Shown: positions 1-7,377 of the stretch, piece after piece
Layout of the letters: each line of letters starts with the position of its first letter
How positions within the stretch are numbered: position 1 is the first letter of the stretch
Assembly: GCA_046154695.1 (NCBI GenBank)
Contig: JBJXFI010000438.1
Coordinates: forward strand, 1 to 13,941
From: DALYLB01 sp046154695
Lineage (GTDB): Bacteria; Acidobacteriota; Blastocatellia; RBC074
Direction of reading: 5' to 3'
Length of the DNA stretch: 13,941 nt
Made by a program: the position numbers and the translations under genes
The notes under the pieces: model-generated
What the model was told of the DNA's origin: nothing
Seen by the model: the letters and a program-made list of their open reading frames with translations, nothing else
The model's database searches: none

Positions 1-16
1 GAAAGAACGCTCTTTC
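1..16 (-). terminator. Possible terminator hairpin at the window edge
   Basis: The first 16 bases form a perfect hairpin: GAAAGA, a 4-base loop (ACGC), then TCTTTC. It lies about 38 bases beyond the stop codon of the receptor gene that runs leftward, which is where a terminator would be expected. The stem is short and AT-rich. Any T-tract that would follow it on the minus strand lies outside the window, so this is only a candidate. Confidence 0.2.
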
Positions 17-53
17 GCCAATTCGTCGCGTTTCTTTTTTCGCCGAGCCGGTT

Positions 54-3000
54 TTAGAAATTAATTCGCGCTTCGAGCACGATGATGCGATTGCCGCCCG
101 CTCCCGTGATGCGCCCGAAGTTGACCGAATTGATATCCGTGTTCGGGTTGTCCCATTGAGGGGTGTTGAGCATATCGATCATCTGGGCCGTGAACTGGAA
201 ATCCACGCTCTCCCGAATCCTGATGCGTTTGATGATGTTGGCGTCGAGGCGGAAGGTGCTCGGGCCTTCGAGATACGATGGGCCGAGCGTTCCGAGGAGG
301 CCGGGTGTGGGATTGACCAACAGCGGGGCGCCGTTTGCGTCCGCGATGGCCAGCATCGTGCTGCGCGCCTGCAGCCCCTGCAGAGTCGTCAGCCGCGCGA
401 TCGAGGGATCGGCGACCTGCGAGAATCCCGTGAAGTAGCGGACGCCATCCGCGCCCACCGCAACGCTGCCCGTGCTCTTCGGGAAGTTGCCGACAAGGAT
501 CGGCGTTCCGTCCGTGAACTGGTTGAACGAACTGCGCGCCGCCGTGAGGGTCAGCGGATCTCCCGAGAAGTGATTGTAGATCACACCCACCTGCCAACGC
601 TCGAACAGGCGCGATAGCACGCCGTTCTTGGACGAGAGGAACCGCCTTCCCGGCCCGATCGGCAGCTCGTAAAGGCCGCTGTTGCGCCAGGTGTGGCGGA
701 CGTCGAACGTCAGGCGGCGCTTGTCAAGACGGATGTTGCGCAGCGTGCGGTAGCTGTCGACGATCTCCTGTCCGGCGCCCTCTTCCTCGCCGAGCGCCTT
801 GGCCAGCGTGTAGTTGCTCTGGAGCGTCCATCCGCCGGAGAAGCGTTTGGTGAACTCCAACTGGAAGGAGTGATAGGTCGAACTGGCGCTGTTGGTCGTC
901 AGCCGCGCCGAGGCGAACTGCGGGTTGGCGACGATGAAGTTTTCGGGAAGGCCTGCCCGGCGCAGCAGACCGCCGCGCACGCCGACGAAGTTGTCGGTCT
1001 GACTCAGATAGTTGGCGAACCCCCCGGCGTTGTTGAACGCGAAGAAGTCGCGGGTATTGGCATTGTTGCGTAGCGAGGCGCCCGCCGTGATCGTCGTGCC
1101 GTTGATCACCCCGAGGCCCAGATTGAGGCCATTGAACATTCGGTCGAGGAAGATGTGGGTTCCGCCCGTCGCGACGGCGTTGAAGGCTTCGAGAATGCCG
1201 GTCTCGAAGATGTTGGCCTCGTTGACGTCGAATCCGCGAATCAGCCGGGAGCCCTTGTTCCCAACATAGCGGGCCTCGATCACCATGTCCTTCGAGATCG
1301 AGCGCTGCAACGAGAAGTTCCAGTTCTGGACGTAGGGCGTCCGCAGATTCGTGTCATAGCCGCGGAGAATTTGTGTGCGATCGGTCAGCGGGACTTCCGC
1401 GAGCGGCACGCCGATGGGCGCGACGGGGAAGGGGGCATTGCCGAGGCTCAGGTACGTGGCTCGCGTGAAGGTCGTCACGGAGCGCAGCCCCGGCTGATCT
1501 CCCGCCAGCACGTCGAGCAGGCGGAGCGAATTTCGCTCATACCCGATTCCATAGCCGGCGCGGATGACCGTCTTGTTCTCGCCGAAGAATTTCGGGGCCC
1601 AACTGAATCCGATGGCCGGCGCGAAGTTGTTCCAGTCATTGTTGAAGAGCGGACGGTCGGGATTGACCGAATTCTTGCCGACCTGTTCTAGGTTGGTCAT
1701 CGCGCCCTTCTGCAGTCCCGGCTGGAAGAGGTCGGTGAGTTTCGTGCCCGTGATGCCGAAGACTCGGTCCGAGCCGCCGATCAGGCTGACCGTCTTTCCG
1801 TTGGCGTCATAGGGAACGCCATACCATTCATAGCGCATGCCCAGATTGAGCGTCAGGTTCGGACGCAGCTTGAAATCGTCCTTGAAGAACCAGCTGAACT
1901 CGCGCTGCTGCCAGGTGCGCTGCTTGCCTTCGCCTCCGAGGAAGACCGGATTGGCGCCGCCTGGCGAGTTGAACGCCTGACGGAGACTGGAGAGCGATCC
2001 GCTCAGGTCGTTGAGGATGTTGACCGCCGCGCCGGCGTTGGCGCCGATGCCCGTGACCGTCGTGATGTTCTGCACCGCCGCGCCGCCGGAACCGATCACC
2101 GCGCGCGGCATCACGTCGAACGAATTGAATCCGTTCGTGCTCACGAAGCGGGCCTCGAAGCCTCCCTTCAGCGTGTGCTTTCCGCGCTGCCAGGTGAGGC
2201 TGTCGAAGAATTGATAGGACGGCGAGATGCGCCCCTGCGGATCGTTGCTGATATTGAGCGGGTCGGTGATGCTCACGAAATCGACGACGAAGGGCTGGCC
2301 GCCGGCTTTCGGCAGCGTGTCCAATCCCGCCGCTTCCCAGGGCGCGTTGAACCGCAGCTTCGGCCGCTGGACGCCATACCGCGCCTCATTGACCAGCGTC
2401 GGGCTGAGCGTCGAGATCAACTGCAGAGAATAGAAATAATCGAGCGACGAGTTGTTTCCCCCCGGCGCGTTGGGGAGGTTCTGCCCCATAAAGCCATTCA
2501 GATTGAAGCCGTTCTCCCGCGTGAAGCTGAAGGCCAGTTGATGCTTGTTGCTCAACGAGTGATCGATCTTGACGCTCAGGTGATCGAAGTCCGAAGTGCC
2601 CGGCTGTTGCCACGTGAAGCCCGCGGTATTGAGGCCGTCCCCCGCCTGGAAGTTGTTCGGCAGCGGCATCTGGCCGATGAGCGACTGGGTATAGGCGGGG
2701 ATCGCCGTCCGATTCGGGTCGCGGGAGAGCAGGTTGACCGTTTGCAGGTCGCCGGTGGCGGCGGCCGGTCTCACCGGATTGCCCAGCAGGTCGACGGTCG
2801 GGGCGGCCGCGTTGGCGTTGCCGTTCTGCGCGCCGGGGAAGAACCGGAAGATGCCGCGACGCGCCGTTTCGGTGAAGACCGTGCTGGTGAGCGCGTTCCG
2901 GGTGGCGATTCGCTGTCCCTCATAGAGCGCGAAGAAGAAGGTCTTGTTCTTCCAGATCGGCCCGCCCGTGTTGCCCATGAACTGGTTGCGGATCAGATTA

Positions 3001-3824
3001 TTGCGCGGGGAGATCTCCGCGCCCGTCCGCGGATCGAGGCCCCGCTGGTTGTTGAACCATGTGTTGGCGTTGAGCGCCGTGTTGCGGTGCGCATAGAGCA
3101 CGCCGCCGTGGTACTCGTTCGTCCCCGAGCGGGTGATCAACTGCACCTGGCCCGAGCCGCGCCCGAATTCGGCGTCGGCGGGCGAGGTCACGACGCGGAC
3201 CTCCTGCACCAGATCGACGCTCGTGAAGAAGGGGGACGCGAGACCCGTGTTGATCCGCTGATCCTGGATATTCACGCCGTCGCGGCTGATGTTCAGCGTC
3301 CCGATGCGCGCGCCCGAGAAGTTGCTGCCGGCCAGGCCGCCCTGCGTCAGCACCAGACCAAGAGCATCGCGCCCGGGAAGCGGCAGGTCCTTGACCTTTT
3401 GCCCCGAGATCACGCCGCCGACCGAGTTGCTGCCGATCGCCAGCCGCGTGTCGAACGAGGCGTTCACCTCGACGACGTTCTCGTTGATCGTCCCCACTTC
3501 GAGGGCGAAATCGACCGTCACACGGGCGGCCAGCTCCAGCGTTACGTCGTTATAGGCGAACTTCTTGAATCCGACCTTCTCCGCCAGCACCCGGTACGTT
3601 CCCGGCTGCAGGCTGGGGAAGACGTAGATGCCGTCGTCGTTCGTCGTCGCCGTGAAGGTGACGCCCGTGGCGGTGTTCTGAGCCGTCACCGTGGCGGCGG
3701 GCACGATCGCGGAATTGACATCCGAGACCGTGCCGGTCAGCGCCGCGTTCGTGCTTTGCCCAAACGCGATTGCGCCGAATAAAATGAGGAATAAGAGAGA
3801 GAGCAGAGATCGGGTGTGTTTCAT
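54..3824 (-). CDS. TonB-dependent receptor-like outer-membrane protein with carboxypeptidase-regulatory-like domain
   Basis: This is a 1256-residue outer-membrane beta-barrel protein of the Oar-like type common in Acidobacteriota. Residues 1-22 form a signal peptide (basic MKHTR, a Leu-rich core, cleavage near AFG-QS). Residues ~27-115 are a carboxypeptidase-regulatory-like beta-sandwich (GTVSD start, DDGIYVFPSLQPGTYRV core). A plug-like domain follows at ~130-230 (GGVISGQKVKDLPLPGRD; AEFGRGSGQVQLITRSGTNE). The remainder is barrel, ending in a C-terminal Phe (ARINF), the usual outer-membrane assembly signal. I could not identify a clear TonB box. The ligand is unknown: no SusD-like partner, ABC transporter or enzyme cluster adjoins it. 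The start at 3824 is chosen because AGGAGG lies 4 bases upstream. An in-frame ATG at 3827 is almost equivalent, whereas the ATG at 3848 has no ribosome site and would put extra residues before the signal peptide. The family assignment is firm and the substrate is not. Confidence 0.92.
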   Translation of the reverse strand: MKHTRSLLSLLFLILFGAIAFGQSTNAALTGTVSDVNSAIVPAATVTAQNTATGVTFTATTNDDGIYVFPSLQPGTYRVLAEKVGFKKFAYNDVTLELAARVTVDFALEVGTINENVVEVNASFDTRLAIGSNSVGGVISGQKVKDLPLPGRDALGLVLTQGGLAGSNFSGARIGTLNISRDGVNIQDQRINTGLASPFFTSVDLVQEVRVVTSPADAEFGRGSGQVQLITRSGTNEYHGGVLYAHRNTALNANTWFNNQRGLDPRTGAEISPRNNLIRNQFMGNTGGPIWKNKTFFFALYEGQRIATRNALTSTVFTETARRGIFRFFPGAQNGNANAAAPTVDLLGNPVRPAAATGDLQTVNLLSRDPNRTAIPAYTQSLIGQMPLPNNFQAGDGLNTAGFTWQQPGTSDFDHLSVKIDHSLSNKHQLAFSFTRENGFNLNGFMGQNLPNAPGGNNSSLDYFYSLQLISTLSPTLVNEARYGVQRPKLRFNAPWEAAGLDTLPKAGGQPFVVDFVSITDPLNISNDPQGRISPSYQFFDSLTWQRGKHTLKGGFEARFVSTNGFNSFDVMPRAVIGSGGAAVQNITTVTGIGANAGAAVNILNDLSGSLSSLRQAFNSPGGANPVFLGGEGKQRTWQQREFSWFFKDDFKLRPNLTLNLGMRYEWYGVPYDANGKTVSLIGGSDRVFGITGTKLTDLFQPGLQKGAMTNLEQVGKNSVNPDRPLFNNDWNNFAPAIGFSWAPKFFGENKTVIRAGYGIGYERNSLRLLDVLAGDQPGLRSVTTFTRATYLSLGNAPFPVAPIGVPLAEVPLTDRTQILRGYDTNLRTPYVQNWNFSLQRSISKDMVIEARYVGNKGSRLIRGFDVNEANIFETGILEAFNAVATGGTHIFLDRMFNGLNLGLGVINGTTITAGASLRNNANTRDFFAFNNAGGFANYLSQTDNFVGVRGGLLRRAGLPENFIVANPQFASARLTTNSASSTYHSFQLEFTKRFSGGWTLQSNYTLAKALGEEEGAGQEIVDSYRTLRNIRLDKRRLTFDVRHTWRNSGLYELPIGPGRRFLSSKNGVLSRLFERWQVGVIYNHFSGDPLTLTAARSSFNQFTDGTPILVGNFPKSTGSVAVGADGVRYFTGFSQVADPSIARLTTLQGLQARSTMLAIADANGAPLLVNPTPGLLGTLGPSYLEGPSTFRLDANIIKRIRIRESVDFQFTAQMIDMLNTPQWDNPNTDINSVNFGRITGAGGNRIIVLEARINF

Positions 3825-3828
3825 CATA

Positions 3829-3834
3829 CCTCCT
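3829..3834 (-). promoter_or_regulatory. Ribosome binding site that sets the receptor gene start
   Basis: A perfect AGGAGG (read on the minus strand) lies 4 bases before the ATG at 3824 and 1 base before the ATG at 3827. It falls inside the longer reading frame that would begin at 3848, so it argues against that upstream start and in favour of a protein beginning MKHTRS. Confidence 0.7.
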
Positions 3835-3880
3835 GCGGGGGTGTTCATACGGATAGTGTTATTTTGTCAGCAAAGCCGGC

Positions 3881-3936
3881 GGTTCGGGCGTCGTCGCGCC
3901 CGTATGGTGGTTCGGGCGTCTTCGCGCCCGTTATCT
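3881..3936. repeat. Tandem pair of 28-bp palindromic (REP-like) repeats
   Basis: Two direct copies lie head to tail with a 28-base period (3881-3908 and 3909-3936). The first 23 bases of each match with one difference (G at 3893, T at 3921). Each copy contains an inverted repeat CGGGCG - six bases - CGCCCG (3885-3902 and 3913-3930), so each can fold into a compact GC hairpin, and the last 5 or so bases diverge. The arrangement resembles repetitive extragenic palindromes. Whether it recurs elsewhere in the genome cannot be seen from here. In this position it lies within the 5' region of the receptor transcript or its promoter. Confidence 0.7.
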
Positions 3937-4159
3937 TGTAAGCTTAGGTGTTGCGATAAGAAGTCACGAAATCGTACGCGGGGAGCCCGCGCAAGTCAAT
4001 TGGATTCTCCTTTGGAAAAATGGCTTCATTAGCGTGCGCCGCTCTCATCCTCCGCCAAGTCTGAGGTAGAATCCCGGTACTACGAAAACCCAACGAGCGG
4101 TTGTAAGGATGCACATTTATCCGACAGACGATTGATCATCAGATTCTGTATCACCATTT

Positions 4160-4167
4160 GGAGGGAG
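4160..4167 (+). promoter_or_regulatory. Ribosome binding site of the propeller-protein gene
   Basis: GGAGGGAG lies about 10 bases upstream of the ATG at 4178. It is the only strong purine tract near this start and supports it. Confidence 0.6.
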
Positions 4168-4177
4168 ATTCGACACG

Positions 4178-5413
4178 ATGAATTACGGCAAATTTCGGAT
4201 GGTCGTTTTGATTGTTATGGTTCTGGGCGGAATGGGTTCGGCGCAGGACTGGACGAGATGGCGGGGAGCGAACGGGGATGGGGCAGTGGCGGGCTTCACC
4301 GCCCCCAGGGCGTGGCCCGAGCAGTTGAAAGCCAAATGGAAGGTCACGGTGGGCGCCGGCCACGCCTCACCCGTCGTATCGGGAAAGAGCGTCTATCTGC
4401 ATGCGCGGCAGGGCGAGAATGAAACGGTCGCGGCCTTTAATCTCGACACGGGAAAGCAGCTCTGGCAGGACAGCTACCCGGTGGCGTATACCATGAACCC
4501 GGCGGCGACGGGCCATGGCAAGGGGCCGAAATCAACGCCCGTGCTCAGCAACGGCAAACTCTACACGCTCGGGATCACTGGTGTTCTCTCCTGTTATGAC
4601 ATCGCTTCCGGAAAGCTGAAATGGCGAAAGGAGGGCGCGGCGATCTTCGGCGCGAAAGCGCCCTTGTTCGGCACGGCGGCCTCTCCGATCGTCGATCGGG
4701 GAGTGGTGGTCGCTTCGCTCGGCGGAAATGATCGCGGCGGCATGGTTGCTTTCGACGCCGAGACCGGCGCGGAGAAGTGGCGTTGGGTGGGCGACGGGCC
4801 GGGCTATGCGACGCCGATCGTCGTCGATCTGGTGGGAAAGCGGCAGATCATCACGCAGTCGCAGCAGAAGATCGTCGGCGTATGGGCCGATAATGGCGGT
4901 TTATTGTGGGAGATCCCCTTCACGACCGAGTACGTGCAGAATATCGTGACGCCGGTGCTTTACAAGGATCTGCTGATTTTTTCGGGGATCAACAAGGGGG
5001 TCTTCGCCGTGCGGCTCGGATGGCGCGACAACAAATGGGCGACCGATACCGTCTGGCAGAACAAGGAGGTCTCGATGTATATGAACTCCCCCGTGCTGTC
5101 GGGCAAGCTGCTGTTCGGGATGTCGCACCGGAACAAGGGGCAGTTCTTTTGCCTCGATGCCGAGACGGGAAAGACGCTCTGGACGGGCGACCCGCGCCAG
5201 GGCGAAAACGCGGCCATGGTGATCTCGGGCGAGACGATCTTTTCGCTGACGAATGACGCGAATCTGATCGTCACCAGCGCCGCCGACAAGGGCGCCACGC
5301 CGCTCCGGAAATATACGCTGGCCTCCAGCCAGACCTGGGCGCATCCGGCAATTGTCGGCAACCGTGTGCTGATCAAGGATGAACAGTCCCTGGCGCTATG
5401 GACGATTGAATGA
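4178..5413 (+). CDS. Secreted PQQ-like beta-propeller protein
   Basis: This 411-residue exported protein has PQQ-type propeller repeats. Residues 1-23 are a signal peptide (MNYGKFR, then a hydrophobic VVLIVMVLGGMG, cleavage near SAQ-DW) with no lipobox cysteine, so it should be periplasmic or secreted. The mature N-terminus starts WTRWRG, a signature of propeller proteins frequent in Acidobacteriota and Planctomycetota. Blade motifs with the usual 'D-x-x-x-G-x-x-x-W' pattern appear near residues 86-96, 139-149, 191-201, 236-244 and 326-335. The fold is shared with BamB and with quinoprotein dehydrogenases. I see no dehydrogenase catalytic features, and the protein is much shorter than those enzymes, so a binding or scaffold role is as likely as redox activity. 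It heads the rightward gene run; the next gene starts about 80 bases later. The fold is certain and the function is unknown. Confidence 0.88.
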   Translation: MNYGKFRMVVLIVMVLGGMGSAQDWTRWRGANGDGAVAGFTAPRAWPEQLKAKWKVTVGAGHASPVVSGKSVYLHARQGENETVAAFNLDTGKQLWQDSYPVAYTMNPAATGHGKGPKSTPVLSNGKLYTLGITGVLSCYDIASGKLKWRKEGAAIFGAKAPLFGTAASPIVDRGVVVASLGGNDRGGMVAFDAETGAEKWRWVGDGPGYATPIVVDLVGKRQIITQSQQKIVGVWADNGGLLWEIPFTTEYVQNIVTPVLYKDLLIFSGINKGVFAVRLGWRDNKWATDTVWQNKEVSMYMNSPVLSGKLLFGMSHRNKGQFFCLDAETGKTLWTGDPRQGENAAMVISGETIFSLTNDANLIVTSAADKGATPLRKYTLASSQTWAHPAIVGNRVLIKDEQSLALWTIE

Positions 5414-5492
5414 AGCGGGAGGGCTGGGTTCGGCGCTCCGCCTGAATGCCATTGGCCTGAAGGGGGATTGCCGGACATTTTCCGGGGAGCAT

Positions 5493-6503
5493 GTGAAAAT
5501 TCTGAAGGTCTGGGCGCGGCGCGCCGTGACATTGCCGTCGTATGGGATTCTGTGGCTGGTGGTGCTGGGGAGCCTGCCCGTGACCCTGCCCGTGGCGGCG
5601 GCGGTCGATTTCGTTCGGCGGAACCGGTGGGCGACGGTGCGGGCGCTGGTGATGGCGACGCTCTTTCTGACCTGCGAGATGATCGGCGTTGCGGCGAGCC
5701 TGCTGATCTGGCTCGGAAGCGGCGTCTGGATGGGAGGCGGCCGTGATCGGTTTCTGCGGTGGAATTTCGCGCTGCAGCAATGGTGGGCCGGGACGCTCCT
5801 GAATTTCACGCGGCGGATCTATCGAATCGGAATCGAATTCACGCCCGGTGAAGATCTGAGCCGCGGGCCCTATATTCTCTTCATTCGTCACACGAGCCTG
5901 GCGGACACGCTGCTGCCGTCGGCGCTCTTTTCGCAGCCTTACGGAATCGTTCTGCGATACGTTTTGAAGCGGGAGCTGCTCTGGGATCCGTGCATTGACA
6001 TCGTCGGCAACCGGTTGCCGAATGCTTTTGTCGAGCGGGGGACGGGGAACATCGCGGGCGGCGTCGGCGCGGTCAGCCGGCTGATGTCGAACCTCGGCGC
6101 GCGAGACGGGGTATTGATCTATCCCGAAGGCACCCGCTTCACGCCCGCCAAGCGGGAGCGCGCGCTGCGGCGGATGGCCGGCCGGGAGGACGCGTTTTAT
6201 CGCAAAGCGAAGGCCTTCAGGCATGTCCTTCCTCCCCGACTGGGCGGGCCGCTCGCCCTGCTCGAACAGAACCGGGCGGCCGATGCGCTCTTCTGCGCCC
6301 ACACGGGCCTGGAGGCCATCAACACCGCGCGCGATCTGCTCAACGGATCGGTCGTCGGGCTCACGGTTCGCGTCGCGTGCTGGCGCGTGCCGTTAGATGA
6401 GATCCCGCCTTCGCGCGAAGAGAGAATCGAGTGGCTGTACGATCACTGGGCGCGCGTCGATGCCTGGGTCGGCGCGCGGGCGCCCGCGGGAAAGAGGCAA
6501 TGA
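5493..6503 (+). CDS. PlsC-family lysophospholipid acyltransferase
   Basis: This is a 1-acylglycerol-3-phosphate acyltransferase-type membrane enzyme that transfers an acyl chain to a lysophospholipid. From the GTG start it has 336 residues. Two hydrophobic segments lie at ~19-40 and ~50-77, then the catalytic HX4D motif as RHTSLADT (His133, Asp138), a GNRLPNAFVERG block (~172-183) and the acceptor-binding PEGTR (Glu212-Arg215). The HVLPPRLGGP stretch after the EGTR motif recalls the 'LLPRTKG' block of the AGPAT3-5/LCLAT subgroup, so it may act on larger lysophospholipids rather than be the housekeeping PlsC. Start choice: an in-frame ATG at 5379 overlaps the upstream gene by 35 bases, has AAGG directly against it and would add 38 residues unlike the family. 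GTG at 5493 follows GGGGAG by 3 bases and gives a normal N-terminus. The start is moderately sure and the family is sure. The 3' end overlaps the next gene in ATGA. Confidence 0.85.
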   Translation: MKILKVWARRAVTLPSYGILWLVVLGSLPVTLPVAAAVDFVRRNRWATVRALVMATLFLTCEMIGVAASLLIWLGSGVWMGGGRDRFLRWNFALQQWWAGTLLNFTRRIYRIGIEFTPGEDLSRGPYILFIRHTSLADTLLPSALFSQPYGIVLRYVLKRELLWDPCIDIVGNRLPNAFVERGTGNIAGGVGAVSRLMSNLGARDGVLIYPEGTRFTPAKRERALRRMAGREDAFYRKAKAFRHVLPPRLGGPLALLEQNRAADALFCAHTGLEAINTARDLLNGSVVGLTVRVACWRVPLDEIPPSREERIEWLYDHWARVDAWVGARAPAGKRQ

Positions 6504-7291
6504 ATCTATTTACAACGACCGCCGCCGTCATTGCGATTTCGCTGTTTCTGCTCTGGCTCCTGAGCCTCAAGCTCCGGGACGCGAGCATCGTGGACATCTT
6601 CTGGGGAATCGGATTCGTGCTGATCGCCGGGACGAGCTACCTGTTGACCGATGGATATCCCGTTCGCCGGGGACTGCTCACCGCGATGGCTCTCGTCTGG
6701 GGCGGGCGGCTGGCGATCTATCTCGCCTGGCGCAACATCGGCAAAGGCGAGGACTATCGCTATCAGGCCATGCGCAAACGGCACGGCGATCGATTCCCGA
6801 TCGTCAGTCTCTTGACGGTCTTTGCGTTGCAGGGCGTTTTGATGTGGATCATCTCGCTGCCGCTTCAAACGGCGCAGATTCCCGCGCAGCCGGACCGCCT
6901 GACGCTGCTTGACTGGGTGGGCGCGGCGCTTTGGCTGATCGGCCTCGGCTTCGAATCGATCGGCGACTGGCAACTGGCGCGATTCAAGGCCGATCCGGCC
7001 AACAAGGGACGGGTGATGGATCGCGGCCTGTGGGCATGGACGCGCCATCCCAATTATTTCGGCGACGCCGTCGTCTGGTGGGGCTTCTTTTCGATCGCCG
7101 CCGCCGCCGGCGCCTGGTGGACCGTCATCGGCCCGGCGCTTATGACGCTGCTGCTGATGAAGGTCTCGGGCGTCGCCCTGCTCGAAAAGACCCTCGTCAA
7201 GACCAAACCCGAGTATCAGGAGTATGCTCGACGGACGAGCGCCTTCTTCCCTTGGTTCCCCAAAAACGAAGCGCAACGGGAGGCCGCATGA
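6500..7291 (+). CDS. DUF1295 family membrane protein (steroid 5-alpha-reductase-like)
   Basis: This 263-residue polytopic membrane protein belongs to the DUF1295 family, related to steroid 5-alpha reductases and isoprenylcysteine methyltransferases. Hydrophobic segments lie near residues 5-24, 30-50, 60-78, 102-120, 137-152 and 192-225. The hallmark RHPNYFGD motif lies at 182-189 after GLWAWT, and the C-terminal LLEKTL...YQEYARRTSAFFPWFPK block is the conserved end of the family. Relatives are thought to be NAD(P)H- or S-adenosylmethionine-dependent lipid-modifying enzymes, but no reaction is established for the bacterial group. The ATG at 6500 sits in an ATGA overlap with the acyltransferase stop. 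A longer frame from 6431 runs inside the upstream gene and lacks family-like sequence. Adjacency to a lipid acyltransferase fits a membrane-lipid role (inference). Confidence 0.88.
   Translation: MNLFTTTAAVIAISLFLLWLLSLKLRDASIVDIFWGIGFVLIAGTSYLLTDGYPVRRGLLTAMALVWGGRLAIYLAWRNIGKGEDYRYQAMRKRHGDRFPIVSLLTVFALQGVLMWIISLPLQTAQIPAQPDRLTLLDWVGAALWLIGLGFESIGDWQLARFKADPANKGRVMDRGLWAWTRHPNYFGDAVVWWGFFSIAAAAGAWWTVIGPALMTLLLMKVSGVALLEKTLVKTKPEYQEYARRTSAFFPWFPKNEAQREAA
7278..7283 (+). promoter_or_regulatory. Ribosome binding site for the 29-residue ORF
   Basis: GGGAGG lies 4 bases before the ATG at 7288, inside the last codons of the DUF1295 gene. It is one of the stronger ribosome sites in this gene run and is the main evidence, besides the stop/start overlap, that the tiny ORF is translated. 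Confidence 0.5.
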
Positions 7292-7377
7292 ATCGAACGC
7301 AGCAGATCGGCGCCTGGCTGTTGTTGACCGCGCTGTTGATCGTCGCCGTCTATCGGTGGATCAGGCTTCCCGTATGA
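7288..7377 (+). CDS. Small single-helix membrane protein, 29 residues
   Basis: This short ORF was found by reading the junction between the DUF1295 gene and miaA. It encodes 29 residues: a polar start (MNRTQQIG), a hydrophobic stretch AWLLLTALLIVAVY (residues ~9-22) and a short basic tail (RWIRLPV). That is the shape of a one-span inner-membrane microprotein. Its ATG overlaps the DUF1295 stop in ATGA, and its own stop overlaps the miaA ATG in a second ATGA, so all three frames are stitched together. GGGAGG 4 bases upstream supports initiation. I recognise no family. It may be a real peptide, possibly a partner of the membrane protein before it, or mainly a leader that couples miaA translation to the upstream genes. 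The sequence alone cannot separate these. Confidence 0.5.
   Translation: MNRTQQIGAWLLLTALLIVAVYRWIRLPV

Larger units (their letters stand above)
3825..4177. other. Divergent intergenic region
   Basis: This stretch of about 350 bases separates the leftward receptor gene from the rightward propeller-protein run, so it must hold promoters for both. I could not recognise convincing -35/-10 pairs for either. It contains the receptor ribosome site (3829-3834), a tandem pair of palindromic repeats (3881-3936) and the propeller gene's ribosome site (4160-4167). It is more AT-rich than the flanking genes, especially from about 3935 to 4177. No credible small gene was found. The ATG at 4020 opens only 14 codons and has no ribosome site. 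Confidence 0.6.

Noticed and set aside
2175..3782. 535-codon open frame on the plus strand, opposite the receptor gene.
   Set aside because: The product is dominated by Arg, Val, Asp and Glu without a domain and lies wholly inside the receptor gene, whose signal peptide, domains and ribosome site are convincing.
3881..3936. The tandem repeats, considered as a minimal CRISPR array.
   Set aside because: The copies are directly adjacent with no spacers, only two copies exist, and no cas gene is present.
4020..4064. A 14-codon ATG frame in the divergent intergenic region.
   Set aside because: It has no ribosome site and no coupling, and it is too short and featureless to support.
5373..6302. 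309-codon open frame on the minus strand opposite the acyltransferase.
   Set aside because: It has an Arg/Pro/Gln-rich shadow composition and no domain; the acyltransferase motifs lie on the other strand.
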